Shown here: positions 43,795 to 53,544 of the stretch, piece after piece
Position numbering within the stretch: the first letter of the stretch is position 1
Layout of the letters: each line of letters starts with the position of its first letter
Assembly: GCF_040183065.1 (NCBI RefSeq)
Contig: NC_091127.1
Span: 107,354,334 to 107,418,333, forward strand
Length of the DNA stretch: 64,000 nucleotides
Direction of reading: 5' to 3'
Origin: Periplaneta americana
Taxonomy: Eukaryota > Arthropoda > Insecta > Blattodea > Blattidae
Translations under genes and position numbers: made by a program
The notes under the pieces: generated by a model
What the model saw: the letters and a program-made list of their open reading frames with translations, nothing else
Database searches by the model: none
Told to the model about the DNA's origin: nothing

Positions 43795-44000
43795 TTATCT
43801 TGTCTTACCTCTAGCTTTCGTCACTTTGTCGTGTCTTGTCTTGCCTTCCTCCAACCTTTCCTTACTTCGTTGTACCTTGTCTTGACTTCCTCTATCTTGT
43901 CTTGTATGCTCTATCTTCCCTTGCTTGCTCTACGAATTTCTTTGCCTTGCCAATCTTGTTTTGCCTTTCTTCGTCTTGTGATGTCTTGCATTCCTATATC
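43795..44000 (+). repeat. Pyrimidine-rich degenerate satellite, right part
   Basis: Same composition and word set as 42120-42890 (ttgtcttgccttcctccaac), continuing after the inserted element. Confidence 0.8.
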
Positions 44001-44223
44001 TTGCCTTAATAGAACACCAATTGGCGCACAACAAGACAGAGAACTTCAAAATCACAACAATATATATTATAAATTTATTCGTACAATTATTATGAATTAA
44101 AACTTCATAACTTAACCCCATTCTGTGTGACAACAGGTAGCGAATTAATGAACATTGCTCCCCTCGCAAGATTAATGTGTCCACTGCAATCAAATATCCA
44201 TTAATCTGACACTCCTGTAACGA

Positions 44224-44511
44224 TTAAGACGGTATCAGAATTCCCAGCGCCTGCACTTTCTTGATGGTGTCGCCTCCTAACGGTCCAATTAGCTTCGGAG
44301 GAAGTGGGTTGGTTGCTAAACCAGCACAAAGCGCGACCGTGGGAATTGGAGCCGGGGCACGGAGAGTATCGGAACAACTACCGTACATAACACTCCACTC
44401 ATCCGCTGAACTGTATTCGCTGCAGGGAATAGTAAACAACGAGGCAACAGGCGTCCGCGGAGACAAATTTAGTAGATGCAGTAGACTAAAAGAAAGAAAA
44501 CATGAAATCAC
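44224..44511 (-). other. Open, GC-richer segment, possible exon
   Basis: The minus strand is open for 95 codons and ends LPPKLIGPLGGDTIKKVQAL then GILIPS and a stop; the plus strand is open too (44261-44569, GISFGG-like Gly/Ala/Ser-rich). Composition differs from the AT-rich surroundings. I do not recognise a protein on either strand and give this only as a candidate. Confidence 0.25.
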
Positions 44512-44571
44512 AAGTGCCGAAATTACTTATATAGTTATTCTGTTAATTTTTATAGCATGTATTGTTTGATG

Positions 44572-45257
44572 TACTAAGAAATGGAAATATAAAAATTGGA
44601 GATTTATCCTTCGTAGAGGTGGAAAAATTCAAATATCTTGGAGCAACAGTAAGAAATATAAATGACACTCGAGAGGAAATTAAACGCAGAATAAATATAG
44701 GAAATGCCTGTTTTTATTCGGTTGAGAAGCTTTTGTCATCTAGTCTGCTGTCAAAAAATCTGAAAGTTGGAATTTACAAAACAGCTATATTACCGGTTGT
44801 TCTTTATGGTTGTGAAACTTGGACTCTCATTTTGAAAGAGGAACAGAGGTTAAGGGTGTTTGAGAATAAAGTTCTTAGGAAAATATTTGGGGCTAAAAGG
44901 GATGAAGCTACAGGAAAATGGAGAAAGTTACACAGCGCAGAACTGCACGCATTGTATTCTTCACCTAACATAATTAGGAACGTTAAATCCAGACGTTTGA
45001 GATGGGCAGGGCAAGTAACACGTATGGGCGAATCCAGAAATGCATACAGAGTGTTAGTTGGGAGCCCGGAGGGAAAAAGACCTTTGGGGAGGCCGAGACG
45101 TAGATGGAAGGATAATATTAAAATGCATTTGAGGGAGGTGGGATGTTATGATAGAGACTGGATTAATCTTGCACAGTATAGGGACCGATGGTGGGCTTAT
45201 GTGAGGGCGGCAATGAACCTGCCGGTTCCTTAAAAGCCATTTGTAAGTAAATAAGTG
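44572..45257 (+). mobile_element. LINE (GTAA)n-tail family, forward copy with TSD
   Basis: A 10-bp duplication, ttgtttgatg, at 44562-44571 and 45258-45267. The frame is open for over 215 codons to a stop at 45231-45233: FKYLGATVRNINDTREEIKR, ACFYSVEKLLSSSLLSKNLK, LPVVLYGCETWTLILKEEQR, IIRNVKSRRLRWAGQVTRMG, RPLGRPRRRWKDNIKMHLRE, YRDRWWAYVRAAMNLPVP. It lacks the catalytic palm, so it is a truncated but otherwise undamaged C-terminal region, the least decayed copy here. Confidence 0.93.
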
Positions 45258-45267
45258 TTGTTTGATG

Positions 45268-45502
45268 ATAGGTTTGGCGGTTCAAACGCCGCTGAAGAAG
45301 CTGATTTATCCGTCCATCTCTGTCTCTCCACCTTTCCAGACACCTTTCGTAATTCATCCGAACTATATTTTTGTATTCCTTTAAGGATATGCTGACCATA
45401 ATTCCTTGAAACAAAAACGGGACGGGAAAGCGACGGATTATGTCCTTTAAAAAAATCAAAATGGATTAAATATAAAAATTGATAAAATTCCACTTCATCC
45501 AT
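45268..45502 (-). other. Open segment, possible exon
   Basis: A minus-strand frame from 45502 gives MDEVEFYQFLYLIHFDFFKG, SRPVFVSRNYGQHILKGIQK and VSGKVERQRWTDKSASSAAF. A second minus frame over part of the same bases reads EYKNIVRMNYERCLERWRDR. No domain is recognised; the open length is not beyond chance. Confidence 0.2.
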
Positions 45503-45886
45503 ACTTCACAATTAAAGGCATTGTAGAATTCATTATTTTAACTTGCCCTTTCAATAGCTAATCTTGACAGAACACACAAAAACTTTAGCTTGATGTAGGG
45601 AGGGAATTTCACCACGATCATACAATAGTGTTTTTTTCAAATGATTTTAATCTACCTAACAAAGTTCGTTCTTTCAGTACCTTGTCATACACCTATTACA
45701 CTTCATGACACAATTTTGTCTTACAATTAGCAATGCTATCATTGCTTCAACGCTTAATCGAAATTTCTCCTTCTACCATATAATTTTCATAATATCTCTT
45801 GCTCAGGATAGGGACCTGTAGGTGTATTAATTTCATCTATTAGATATAATAATCGTAAGGATGGTACTGCAATAAAAACTAGAATT
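45503..45886. other. Intergenic, nothing recognisable
   Basis: No supportable feature. Confidence 0.35.
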
Positions 45887-45887
45887 G

Positions 45888-45948
45888 ATGGCGGGCTTAG
45901 TGAGGACGGCAATGAAACTCCGGGTTCTCTAAAAGCCATAAGTAAGTA
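45888..45948 (+). mobile_element. LINE (GTAA)n-tail family, last 60 bp
   Basis: atggcgggcttagtgaggac, ggcaatgaaactccgggttc and aaaagccataagtaagta match the 3' end of the 44.6-kb copy. Confidence 0.75.
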
Positions 45949-45954
45949 GCCTAA

Positions 45955-45957
45955 TAT

Positions 45958-46020
<63 letters not shown>

Positions 46021-46022
46021 TT
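45955..46022. repeat. (TTTA)n, probable LINE tail
   Basis: Followed by a UTR-like AT-rich stretch to about 46400 on the minus strand that resembles the 30.4-kb tail arrangement. Confidence 0.85.
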
Positions 46023-46029
46023 TCAAATA

Positions 46030-46478
46030 TACAGAATAAAGAAATATAATTACAAAACAAACAAAGAGAAACACAAATAAAATAATACAAGATATATAAA
46101 AAGAAGATACAGTAGTATTAACAAAATTTGAGACCGAATGAGCAGCGCTCGTGCTCGGTAGCAGTTCAGATATAATATTAAAATAAAAAATAATAATATA
46201 AATAAATAAGTAAAATAAAATAGGAACTAAAATATAATTACAGCGGCAATGGAATTATATAATATAATATTAACACTATAGAAGAATAATATCGCACGTG
46301 AAAAGTAGGACTAATATACATTTCAAAATTATAGAATACAAATATAATATAGGTTGATTAATTCATACACATAGGCTATAAATTTATTTAATCAAATATA
46401 AAATATTCTTTCTACGGGTGCTATACTTTCTAGAAAAGAGAGAATAAACTCTACTGCATTACAAAAATTCTGAAAATC
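46030..46478 (-). other. AT-rich, possible LINE 3' UTR
   Basis: The (TAAA)n on its 3' side suggests a LINE UTR, but no coding part is seen. Confidence is low. Confidence 0.3.
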
Positions 46479-46490
46479 TAGTCATGTTTC
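46479..46490. repeat. Left target-site duplication, 12 bp
   Basis: tagtcatgtttc, repeated perfectly at 47880-47891. Confidence 0.85.
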
Positions 46491-46555
46491 GCAAATCAAG
46501 ATTTCAGGTATAACTCCCTATAAAGTTGATTTGAATAATTTCGAGGGAAAAATTG

Positions 46556-46627
46556 TTCCGGAGCCGGGTATCGAACCCGGGACCTTTGGTTTAACGTACC
46601 AACGCTCTACCACTGAGCTACCCGGGA
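46556..46627 (-). repeat. tRNA-like unit A (family Y)
   Basis: Folds as a tRNA: acceptor TCCCGGG/CTCCGGA with one C-C mismatch, D arm GCTC-AGTGGTA-GAGC, anticodon stem TTGGT/ACCAA, loop ACGTTAA (nominal GTT anticodon, C at position 33 instead of U), T arm with GGTTCGATACC. The 3' flank reads caatttttccctcg. Confidence 0.7.
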
Positions 46628-46840
46628 ACTCTAACCGACACCGACACAATTCTTCCCTCTATATCCACAGACCTCAAAGTGGGCTGACAACCGTCAAGCA
46701 ACCAACTTCGAGTGCACACTAACTCCGTGTGACTTAAATTGTGGGTTTCTGTTAACGAACAGTGATGTGTATTATGCAAATCAAGATTTCAGGTATAACT
46801 CCCTGTAAAGTTGATTTGAATAATTTCGAGGGAAAAATTG

Positions 46841-46912
46841 TTCCGGAGCCGGGTATCGAACCCGGGACCTTTTGTTTAACGTACCAACGCTCTACCACTG
46901 AGCTACCCGGGA
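46841..46912 (-). repeat. tRNA-like unit B (family Y)
   Basis: As unit A, but the 3' half of the anticodon stem reads ACAAA, breaking one pair. Confidence 0.7.
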
Positions 46913-47286
46913 ACTCTAACCGACACGACACAATTCTTCCCTCTATATCCACAGACCTCAAAGTGGGCTGACAACCGTCAAGCAACCAACTTCGAGTGCA
47001 CACTAACTCCGTGTGACTTAAATTGTGGGTTTCTGTTAACGAACAGTGATGTGTATTATGCCCGGCTCCGGAACAATTTTTCCCTCGAAATTATTCAAAT
47101 CAACTTTACAGGGAGTTATACCTGAAATCTTGATTTGCATAATACACATCACTGTTCGTTAACAGAAACCCACAATTTAAATCACACGGAGTTAGTGTGC
47201 ACTCGAAGTTGGTTGCTTGACGGTTGTCAGCCCACTTTGAGGTCTGTGGATATAGAGGGAAGAATTGTGTCGGTGTCGGTTAGAGT

Positions 47287-47358
47287 TCCCGGGTAGCTCA
47301 GTGGTAGAGCGTTGGTACGTTAAACCAAAGGTCCCGGGTTCGATACCCGGCTCCGGAA
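47287..47358 (+). repeat. tRNA-like unit C (family Y)
   Basis: Intact fold, identical anticodon loop ACGTTAA. Preceded by gtcggtgtcggttagag. Confidence 0.7.
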
Positions 47359-47568
47359 CAATTTTTCCCTCGAAATTATTCAAATCAACTTTACAGGGAG
47401 TTATACCTGAAATCTTGATTTGCATAATACACATCACTGTTCGTTAACAGAAACCCACAATTTAAGTCACACGGAGTTAGTGTGCACTCGGAGTTGGTTG
47501 CTTGACGGTCAGCCCACTTTGAGGTCTGTGGATATAGAGGGAAGAATTGTGTCGGTGTCGGTTAGAGT

Positions 47569-47640
47569 TCCCGGGTAGCTCAGTGGTAGAGCGTTGGTAC
47601 GTTAAACCAAAGGTCCCGGGTTCGATATCCGGCTCCGGAA
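47569..47640 (+). repeat. tRNA-like unit D (family Y)
   Basis: One change in the T-arm (TTCGATATCC), otherwise like unit C. Confidence 0.7.
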
Positions 47641-47850
47641 CAATTTTTCCCTCGAAATTATTCAAATCAACTTTACAGGGAGTTATACCTGAAATCTTGA
47701 TTTGCATAATACAGATCACTGTTCGTTAACAGAAACCCACAATTTAAATCACACGGAGTTAGTGTGCACTCGGAGTTGGTTGCTTGACGGTCAGCCCACT
47801 TTGAGGTCTGTGGATATAGAGGGAAGAATTGTGTCGGTGTCGGTTAGAGT

Positions 47851-47879
47851 TCCCGGGTAGCTCAGTGGTAGAGCGTTAG
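47851..47879 (+). repeat. tRNA-like unit E, truncated (family Y)
   Basis: Ends after the D arm at gtagagcgtt, exactly where the 12-bp target duplication begins. Confidence 0.7.
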
Positions 47880-47891
47880 TAGTCATGTTTC

Positions 47892-48172
47892 ATTCATTAA
47901 AAAAATGCACCAAACCATCACATAAAGCAATATGGATTTTAGGTTATGGTTGACCAATATTTAAACATATTTTAATGTTCTAAGTTTTTATTAAAAAAGG
48001 TACAAAAGAGATATTTTTACAAAAACGGTGGGATGAGCGGGATATACGAAAATAACGGTACTGTCCCGCTCAAAACGGTACGTGTGGTCACTCTATTCTC
48101 AAGGAAACAATGCGATTCGCGATATTATAGTCATGCTTCTGGCTGTTGTGATAAGGCAGTCGTGGAGGTCAT
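47892..48172. other. Intergenic, nothing recognisable
   Basis: No supportable feature. Confidence 0.35.
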
Positions 48173-48225
48173 AAGGTCATTCGTTATCTCGTGAAACCAA
48201 ATGAATGCGTGCGTTGTAGTTCATA

Positions 48226-49046
48226 CAGTAGAACCCCGATTATCCGTCACCCTATTAACCGATCAGCGGATTATCCGACTGTCTTTCTTTCACTCTATTT
48301 TTTCTTTCTTTGCTGTGGAAAATGTATGTAGTGCTATACCTTATATTAGTAGTCTATCTTTTCTTTTCTAGAGTCTATTATAAGTATTCATCCTTACATA
48401 TTACAAGGGTACTGCCAGCAATAGGAACAATTACCGGTAGGCCTACTTGAAGGTGTTTTTCCCAAATTGTAAAATAATCACTACCTGCTTTCAAAGAAAT
48501 GGTCTCAAAAACTTCCGCAAAGTTTAGAGCAAACCCGTGCAGCATTCAGTGTTTGTTCTACTGTTCGAGTGCTCGTACTTCATAATTTCTATCCAAAATA
48601 TCTTCCACTGGTGTCAAAAGTGTTTTACTAAGTATCAAAATAAAAATACAAGTAAATAATTGATCAGTTTGGGAAAAGAGAAATCGCGGCTCCTCTCGCA
48701 TCAGAATACGAAATTGGCATTACAAATGTGCGCGATTTAATTAAAAACAATGAAGTGTATAAAATCTTTAAATCTACAACAAGAAACCTCTACTATTCCT
48801 ATCTTTCCACAAAAAATCAACGCAAGAAATTTACTTGGCCCTTATAAAACCATTGTTGACAACCGGACTTAAATACCGGTAAACTTCTGATTCACTATCT
48901 AGCATGTTAAACACAATACCACGGTGGAAATTATGAAATTGTGTTATGCACTTAATTTACGAAAGTATTTTATGATAGGATTATCCGACCTTTTCGAACC
49001 GTCCTGTCCACCACCTTGATTACCACGGATAATAGAGGTTCTACTG
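48226..49046 (+). mobile_element. pogo/Tigger-like DNA transposon, deleted
   Basis: TA duplications (48224-48225, 49047-49048) and inverted ends cagtagaaccccgattatcc and cagtagaacctctattatcc (reverse strand). This end sequence is characteristic of pogo/Tigger elements. The interior keeps only a short transposase piece; 821 bp is well below the usual 2-3 kb. Confidence 0.85.
48674..48847 (+). pseudogene. pogo-like transposase DNA-binding remnant
   Basis: 57 codons: KREIAAPLASEYEIGITNVR, DLIKNNEVYKIF then KSTTRNLYYSYLSTKNQRKK and a stop. The segment EIA-x-x-x-ASEY-x-IG-x-x-x-VRD-x-x-KN matches the second helix-turn-helix of CENP-B/pogo-type proteins. The DDE catalytic domain is absent. Confidence 0.65.
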
Positions 49047-49184
49047 TAATAAGAACCTTGTAGTGGGGGTAAGTGGGCTAGTGCAAGTGAAAGCGTAGCA
49101 AGGGAGGAAAACTTCTCAGTCCCCTTTTCTTCTTCCCCTTACATGCAAGTAGGTTTCACGAGATAACGAATGGCCTAAAATAAC

Positions 49185-49845
49185 ATGCACCAAAATCAAC
49201 TGGTCGATATGCCAGAATCCACCGAATATGCACTACATGCTGTAACGTGCAGGCTGGATCATTGGGCATCAAAGGGACATTTTATCGATATTGTAAGCGC
49301 TTTTGATAAGCCATCTTTCAATAACATCAACATTGCTTTAGAAAGGCACGGAGTTGAACCCACTGCGGTGAATTGGATAAAACTTATGCTCAGTGTGACA
49401 GTAGTACAAATAACACTGAGAAAAGCCTCTGTAAATTCTTGGTTTTTCTGAACCGACGCGTGCGACTTGCGAGGTGCGAGGCCCGCTTCGCACAAATCTG
49501 GACTACACGAGAGATAGTGAGTGGTTTCTATAACTGCGAGATGCGAGGTCTGCGCACCTCGCAGTTATAGAAACCACTCACTATCTCTCATGTAGACTAG
49601 TCCGGATTTGTGCGACGCATGTCGCATGCGTCGGTTCAGAAAAACCACCAAGGCTTAGGAGGAAATATGACAAATGGCTGTCCTCAAGATGACATTCTGT
49701 CTCCATTGTTGTGAAACAAAATTGTAGATAATCTTCTTCACACTCTCAATAAAAATGGCTGCTACACTATTGGTTACAATCCTCGTTACTGTATAATTTG
49801 AGAGTACACCGTGTTCCTTGATGCAGTCAGCGTTTAATTTAGTAG
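49185..49845 (+). pseudogene. LINE reverse-transcriptase fragment split by a MITE
   Basis: The first part gives STEYALHAVTCRLDHWASKG, FIDIVSAFDKPSFNNINIAL, ERHGVEPTAVNWIKLMLSVT; 'DIVSAFD' corresponds to motif A. After the hairpin insertion (49441-49646) the reading resumes as GGNMTNGCPQDDILSPLL, the motif B region, then NKIVDNLLHTLNKNGCYTIG. Stops occur in the second part. The pattern fits R1/jockey-type LINEs, as does the 2.9-kb fragment. Confidence 0.8.
49441..49646. mobile_element. 206-bp near-perfect hairpin MITE
   Basis: Ends ggtttttctgaaccgacgcg and its complement; the centre gcgaggtctgcgcacctcgc is itself a palindrome, and the arms (ctatctctcatgtagact, ggtttctataactgcgag) pair almost throughout. 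It interrupts the reverse-transcriptase fragment between motifs A and B. Confidence 0.85.
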
Positions 49846-49877
49846 ATAATTACATCCGTGAGCAAACCCTCATGCAT

Positions 49878-50280
49878 TGACCCCTGCGGTGGCTGAGCAG
49901 TCAGACCTCCAGCCAGTCACGCAGGCAGCCCGAATTCGAGTCCCGGTCAGGTCTGGGATGTTTCATTGAAAAATCCATAGTGACACTTAAGGCTGGTTTT
50001 TCTCGGGGTTCTCCATATTAGGCATCTACATCATTCCGTACCATTTCTCTATTTCGTCATCATTCCATAGTATTCTCCACATTCCGGCTGGCGACGCACG
50101 TAGGAGGCTGGTCTAGGAACGAGTGGAGTTGCCTTCTCGAACCCTCGGTACGCAGCGAACCTTAGTGTAGTCAGCCGGTGTGGTTTTGGAAATGGGCCCA
50201 AATTGATTATCGCAATAGATCGCAACAGGCCTTAGTGCTCTCCTTCCGTAAATTCCATTCCAGTTCTATTCCATTACAAT
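49878..50280 (+). mobile_element. tRNA-derived SINE, family 4, 403 bp, with TSD
   Basis: Head cctgcggtggctgagcagtc and B-box-like GAATTCGAGTCCCGG. A body with ctggtttttctcggggttct and gcgacgcacgtaggaggctg follows, ending ccattccagttctattccat. A perfect 11-bp duplication, ccctcatgcat, is at 49867-49877 and 50281-50291. The 3' end lacks the hairpin of families 1-3, so it probably uses a different LINE. Confidence 0.82.
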
Positions 50281-50291
50281 CCCTCATGCAT

Positions 50292-50835
50292 ACCTCAGCA
50301 GAGATGAATGATCAACAAACATCAGCACGTTACCTCAGCCATTATAGCTACAAACGAAAGCGGATTTCGTTCTTCATAATGGTTCTCTAAATTCCTCCTG
50401 ATGCTGGGTTCCCTTCCTATTAAGCCGTGAAAACAAATGCGTTATTGTTCATTATAAAACATTTGTTTGGACATTTACTCCACACATATCCTATTTGGCA
50501 TTTCTGTTTCGTTCTTAGAAAACGTCAAATATCTTAAAATTATAATTAATTAAAGAACTGTTCTGGGGAAAGCATTTACAGTTCAATATAAAAAATACAT
50601 ACTTAAGTAATCAGAGGTATATTTCAGGCCTGACGGGCCATTGCGGCGCCAAGATAATATTTTTCGGGGTCTGGTGCCGCCAGGGCACTTTCCTGATTTT
50701 GTAATTATCGTCAAATTTTTCATTTAAAAAAAGTAATATTTTATTCAAATTTAAACAATTTCATAGTGAGATCTCCTCTGTTGACCTAACTAACAACCTC
50801 CTTATCTAGATTTGAACCTATGTATTTTCGTCTGA
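50292..50835. other. Intergenic, nothing recognisable
   Basis: A short GC-rich part near 50630-50690 has no identified role. Confidence 0.35.
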
Positions 50836-50837
50836 CT

Positions 50838-51092
50838 GGAAGAGAAAAAGGAATAGGTTGGTTCATTGGCTGAGAAGAAACTACCTATGGAAGGATGCAC
50901 TGGAAGGAATGGTGAACAGGAGAAAGTTCGGGGCAGAAGAAGATCTCAGATGATAGATGACATTAAGCTATAAGGATCATTTGCGGGGACAAAGAGAAAG
51001 GCAGAAAAAAGGAAAGATTGGAGAATGTTGGGTTTGCAGTGGAAGACCTGTCCTTGAGCAAAAAAACTATGAATGAATTCCATCAGAATTCC
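50838..51092 (+). pseudogene. LINE C-terminal fragment, (TATG)n-tail family
   Basis: RKRNRLVHWLRRNYLWKDAL, EGMVNRRKFGAEEDLR, stops, then a shifted frame giving RKDWRMLGLQWKTCP. The same order, RNWLDHWLRRN-x-LLKDALEGML, occurs on the minus strand at 6.9 kb. Confidence 0.75.
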
Positions 51093-51097
51093 TGCGA

Positions 51098-51103
51098 AAG
51101 TAT

Positions 51104-51146
<43 letters not shown>
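51098..51146. repeat. (GAT)n microsatellite
   Basis: About 16 units; makes poly-Asp and poly-Met frames. Confidence 0.95.
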
Positions 51147-51149
51147 AGC

Positions 51150-52093
51150 GACGACGAAAACTACTGCCGGTACTACCGAAATCCCAGAGCAGGGGTACTC
51201 AGCGAATAGGGATTACAAAGAATGGACACTGAGAGAGTTTTACTGTGTTTTGTTTCTCTGTGCGCCGGCGTTTAGTTCCACTTTCAAGCGCTACAGATTA
51301 TTGTAATCGAGCACACGCTAAGATAGTAATTGAGAATAGAGTTGAGACACAGGATGCAAACATCGCCTACCTTCTTGCATAATCCAGTAACGCTTTGCTT
51401 CAAATTAATTCAAGTTAACAGCTTTTCCTTATTTCTCAGTGACAAAGTAGTTGTAATAATAATTATTTATATATACTAAATCATATTATAAAATAATATA
51501 ATACATTATAAAATTATGTAACAAATTCGTTTAATATTTGTATACAATATAATATAGGTATTTGGTTTTACTTCTGATAGGAGTTTTGTTTTTCCATTTT
51601 CAGCGCTATCTAATCATTACATATTTTAAATGTTGTTGAGGTCAACGTCTCAACTCTCATTATAAAGGAACTCTAGAATCTATACATTACAGTTAATGAC
51701 GGATTTATTATTTCAGCGGTCCAATTTATTTTATTTGAGTACATAATGTACGTAGATGTATTAATTGTATGTGTTATATTTCCACTGTGTCGACTGCTGG
51801 CTGGTGTGATGTCAGTGCCAACTCCAGGGAGAAAGCAGAATCTCACGCTCAAACTGGTTTGAAGGTCATTGAAATCAGTCCTGCTACATCAAAGGTACCG
51901 ACGCGAAGTGTCCATACTGTATAATTATCTATACGCTGGGGTACTTTTCTGCTTAGAAATAAACCACTGTAAGTAACTTATTGGCAGGGTTGTGCAGTGG
52001 GTCAACCTTGGAGAAGCCGCGTTGGTACTTCAGTTGGCAGTTCTTACGATCACTGCGGCCTCGATTAAAATTCCTTTGATGACGGAGTCGTAA

Positions 52094-52147
<54 letters not shown>

Positions 52148-52475
52148 ACGTTCCGCCTTTCAGAAGCGCATGATATTGTATATTTAACTATTCTTAACAC
52201 TTGTAGCTCATTTTGTATAATTACCGTTCGAAGCAATCTAAGTAATAAGAATTTCAAGTAGATTAAACATTCTGCGTACAACATAAGTTCATACATACTC
52301 AGGTTGCGGAAAAGATGTACGTAATTTCTTCAGTGTTTATTTTTCCGTTGGGGTTATTTAATAATTGCATGATGCAGATTTTTTTCGTGAAATATCCCTG
52401 CTAACACTTTTTGCATCCGGTGTACATTTGTTTTTACAGCACATAAAATGAAATATATCCCAGATTTCAGAGTTA
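51150..52475. other. Intergenic with (ATT)n at 52096-52146
   Basis: The ATT array has about 17 units. No gene recognised. Confidence 0.45.
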
Positions 52476-52520
52476 GCAGGCAGGCAGACAGGCAGACAGA
52501 CAGACAGACAGACAGACAGG
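52476..52520. repeat. (CAGA)n/(CAGG)n microsatellite
   Basis: About eleven 4-bp units. Confidence 0.92.
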
Positions 52521-52559
52521 CTGTTATGCTTCATATCAGAGGAATAAAAATATAAAAGG

Positions 52560-52830
52560 GGTTGAGGTCCGTTGTTAATTTTCGGTGCTGTGCCCACGTT
52601 GTTCTCTCTGATGGCCTTTTACTGTCGCATGCATTTTTCCGTGACGTGATATGACGTGATGTGTGTAATGCCGGCCGTGTCCGCCAGGCGCCAGCACCGT
52701 GCAGCCACGAGCGCCGCCGGGTCGCGGCGTCCTGGCGCTCGACGAGATGCTCTACTGGGAAAACTACTTTGCTTCGCACACCCCACCCCACCCTCCATCT
52801 TGAAGGGGTGGTGATTTGAATTTGTGCGCG
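52560..52830. promoter_or_regulatory. CpG-rich patch, candidate promoter or first exon
   Basis: The densest CpG cluster in the window (52665-52745: gccggccgtgtccgccaggc, gagcgccgccgggtcgcggc). Plus strand: a frame after TAA at 52664-52666 gives PRAPPGRGVLALDEMLYWEN then YFASHTPPHPPS and a stop. Minus strand: 86 codons open from 52791. Neither is recognised. In insect genomes such patches often mark promoters or 5' exons, but no splice partner or core promoter could be shown. Confidence 0.3.
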
Positions 52831-52831
52831 A

Positions 52832-53530
52832 GATGGAGTTACAAGGGTTCTTTTTTTAAGTTTGTCTGTTTATATTCTCCCCCCATCTCTCCCCCACCAG
52901 GGGTTGAGATGCATTAGCATAGAGAAATCGGCGAACGGTGAAGATGGCTTGTGAGTGTATGAGCGGAATTTCTTGTAAATCTAAAAGAAAGTATAGATTA
53001 TAGCTATATCTAGTTACATCATTACTATAATTGTTGTTATTGTCTTGAATTTTAAATTGATCTTATCTTTAACATTTGCTCAGGAGTTACGTAATAAACC
53101 CGTAGAGTATGCATTTCCAGTCGTAATAAAATAGTGGACTTATTCTATTTTGGCTTGTCTGCATTATTATTGAATTCGCGTTCAGAGAATATAGGCCTGT
53201 TGTAAAGATAATTTTCACCGTTGTGTGTGAAGAATTGAATTTTTTTTCGGAAAATACGGAGGACATGTAGTGAGAAAGCATGTGTCATCTTAGTAACACT
53301 AATTTCTTCATGTTGCATATGCCGCACTTCCTTTTCTCACGTGGATTCCACTTTTAATCTGCTGAATAATTTACTGTCTCGCATTCGTATGTAGTGACTG
53401 TAACATCCTAATTTTTTCTTCTATTTCTTAATCCCCGTGTCTTTTCTTCTTCTTTAACTTTTATCACCACTAATCTCACTAGAGATTGTGATTTATGTAG
53501 AGAAAATCAAAACTCGAGTGGGATTTAATT
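52832..53530. other. Intergenic, nothing recognisable
   Basis: No supportable feature. Confidence 0.35.
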
Positions 53531-53544
53531 GACTACTACACGAT

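Larger units (their letters stand above)
46491..47879. mobile_element. Array of tRNA-like units with an overall TSD
   Basis: Five tRNA-like copies lie in 1389 bp: two on the minus strand (46556-46627, 46841-46912) and three on the plus strand (47287-47358, 47569-47640, 47851-47879 partial). The spacer (gaaattattcaaatcaactt, tttgcataatacacatcact, ggtctgtggatatagaggga) repeats with each unit; period 282-285 bp. At 47060/47061 the direction flips. The 12-bp direct repeat outside suggests that the entire array entered as one molecule. No protein is encoded. Confidence 0.85.
48174..49176. mobile_element. Candidate MITE split by a pogo-like element
   Basis: A 25-bp inverted repeat with one mismatch, aggtcattcgttatctcgtg... 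at 48174-48198 and its complement at 49152-49176, surrounds the pogo-like element at 48226-49046. Without that insertion the outer element would be about 180 bp. Confidence 0.5.

Noticed and set aside
47287-47640. Functional tRNA-Asn genes (GTT loop)
   Set aside because: C33, a C-C mismatch in the acceptor stem and tandem repetition with spacers argue against working tRNA genes.
46531-47719. Frames containing EPGIEPGTF-type peptides, also PGIEPGP at 2449-2634 and similar elsewhere
   Set aside because: This peptide is the reverse-strand translation of the GGTTCGATTCCCGG B box of SINEs and tRNA-like units, not a protein.
46491-47879. CRISPR-like array, because of regularly spaced repeats
   Set aside because: The spacers are also repeated, the units are tRNA-shaped, and the genome is eukaryotic.
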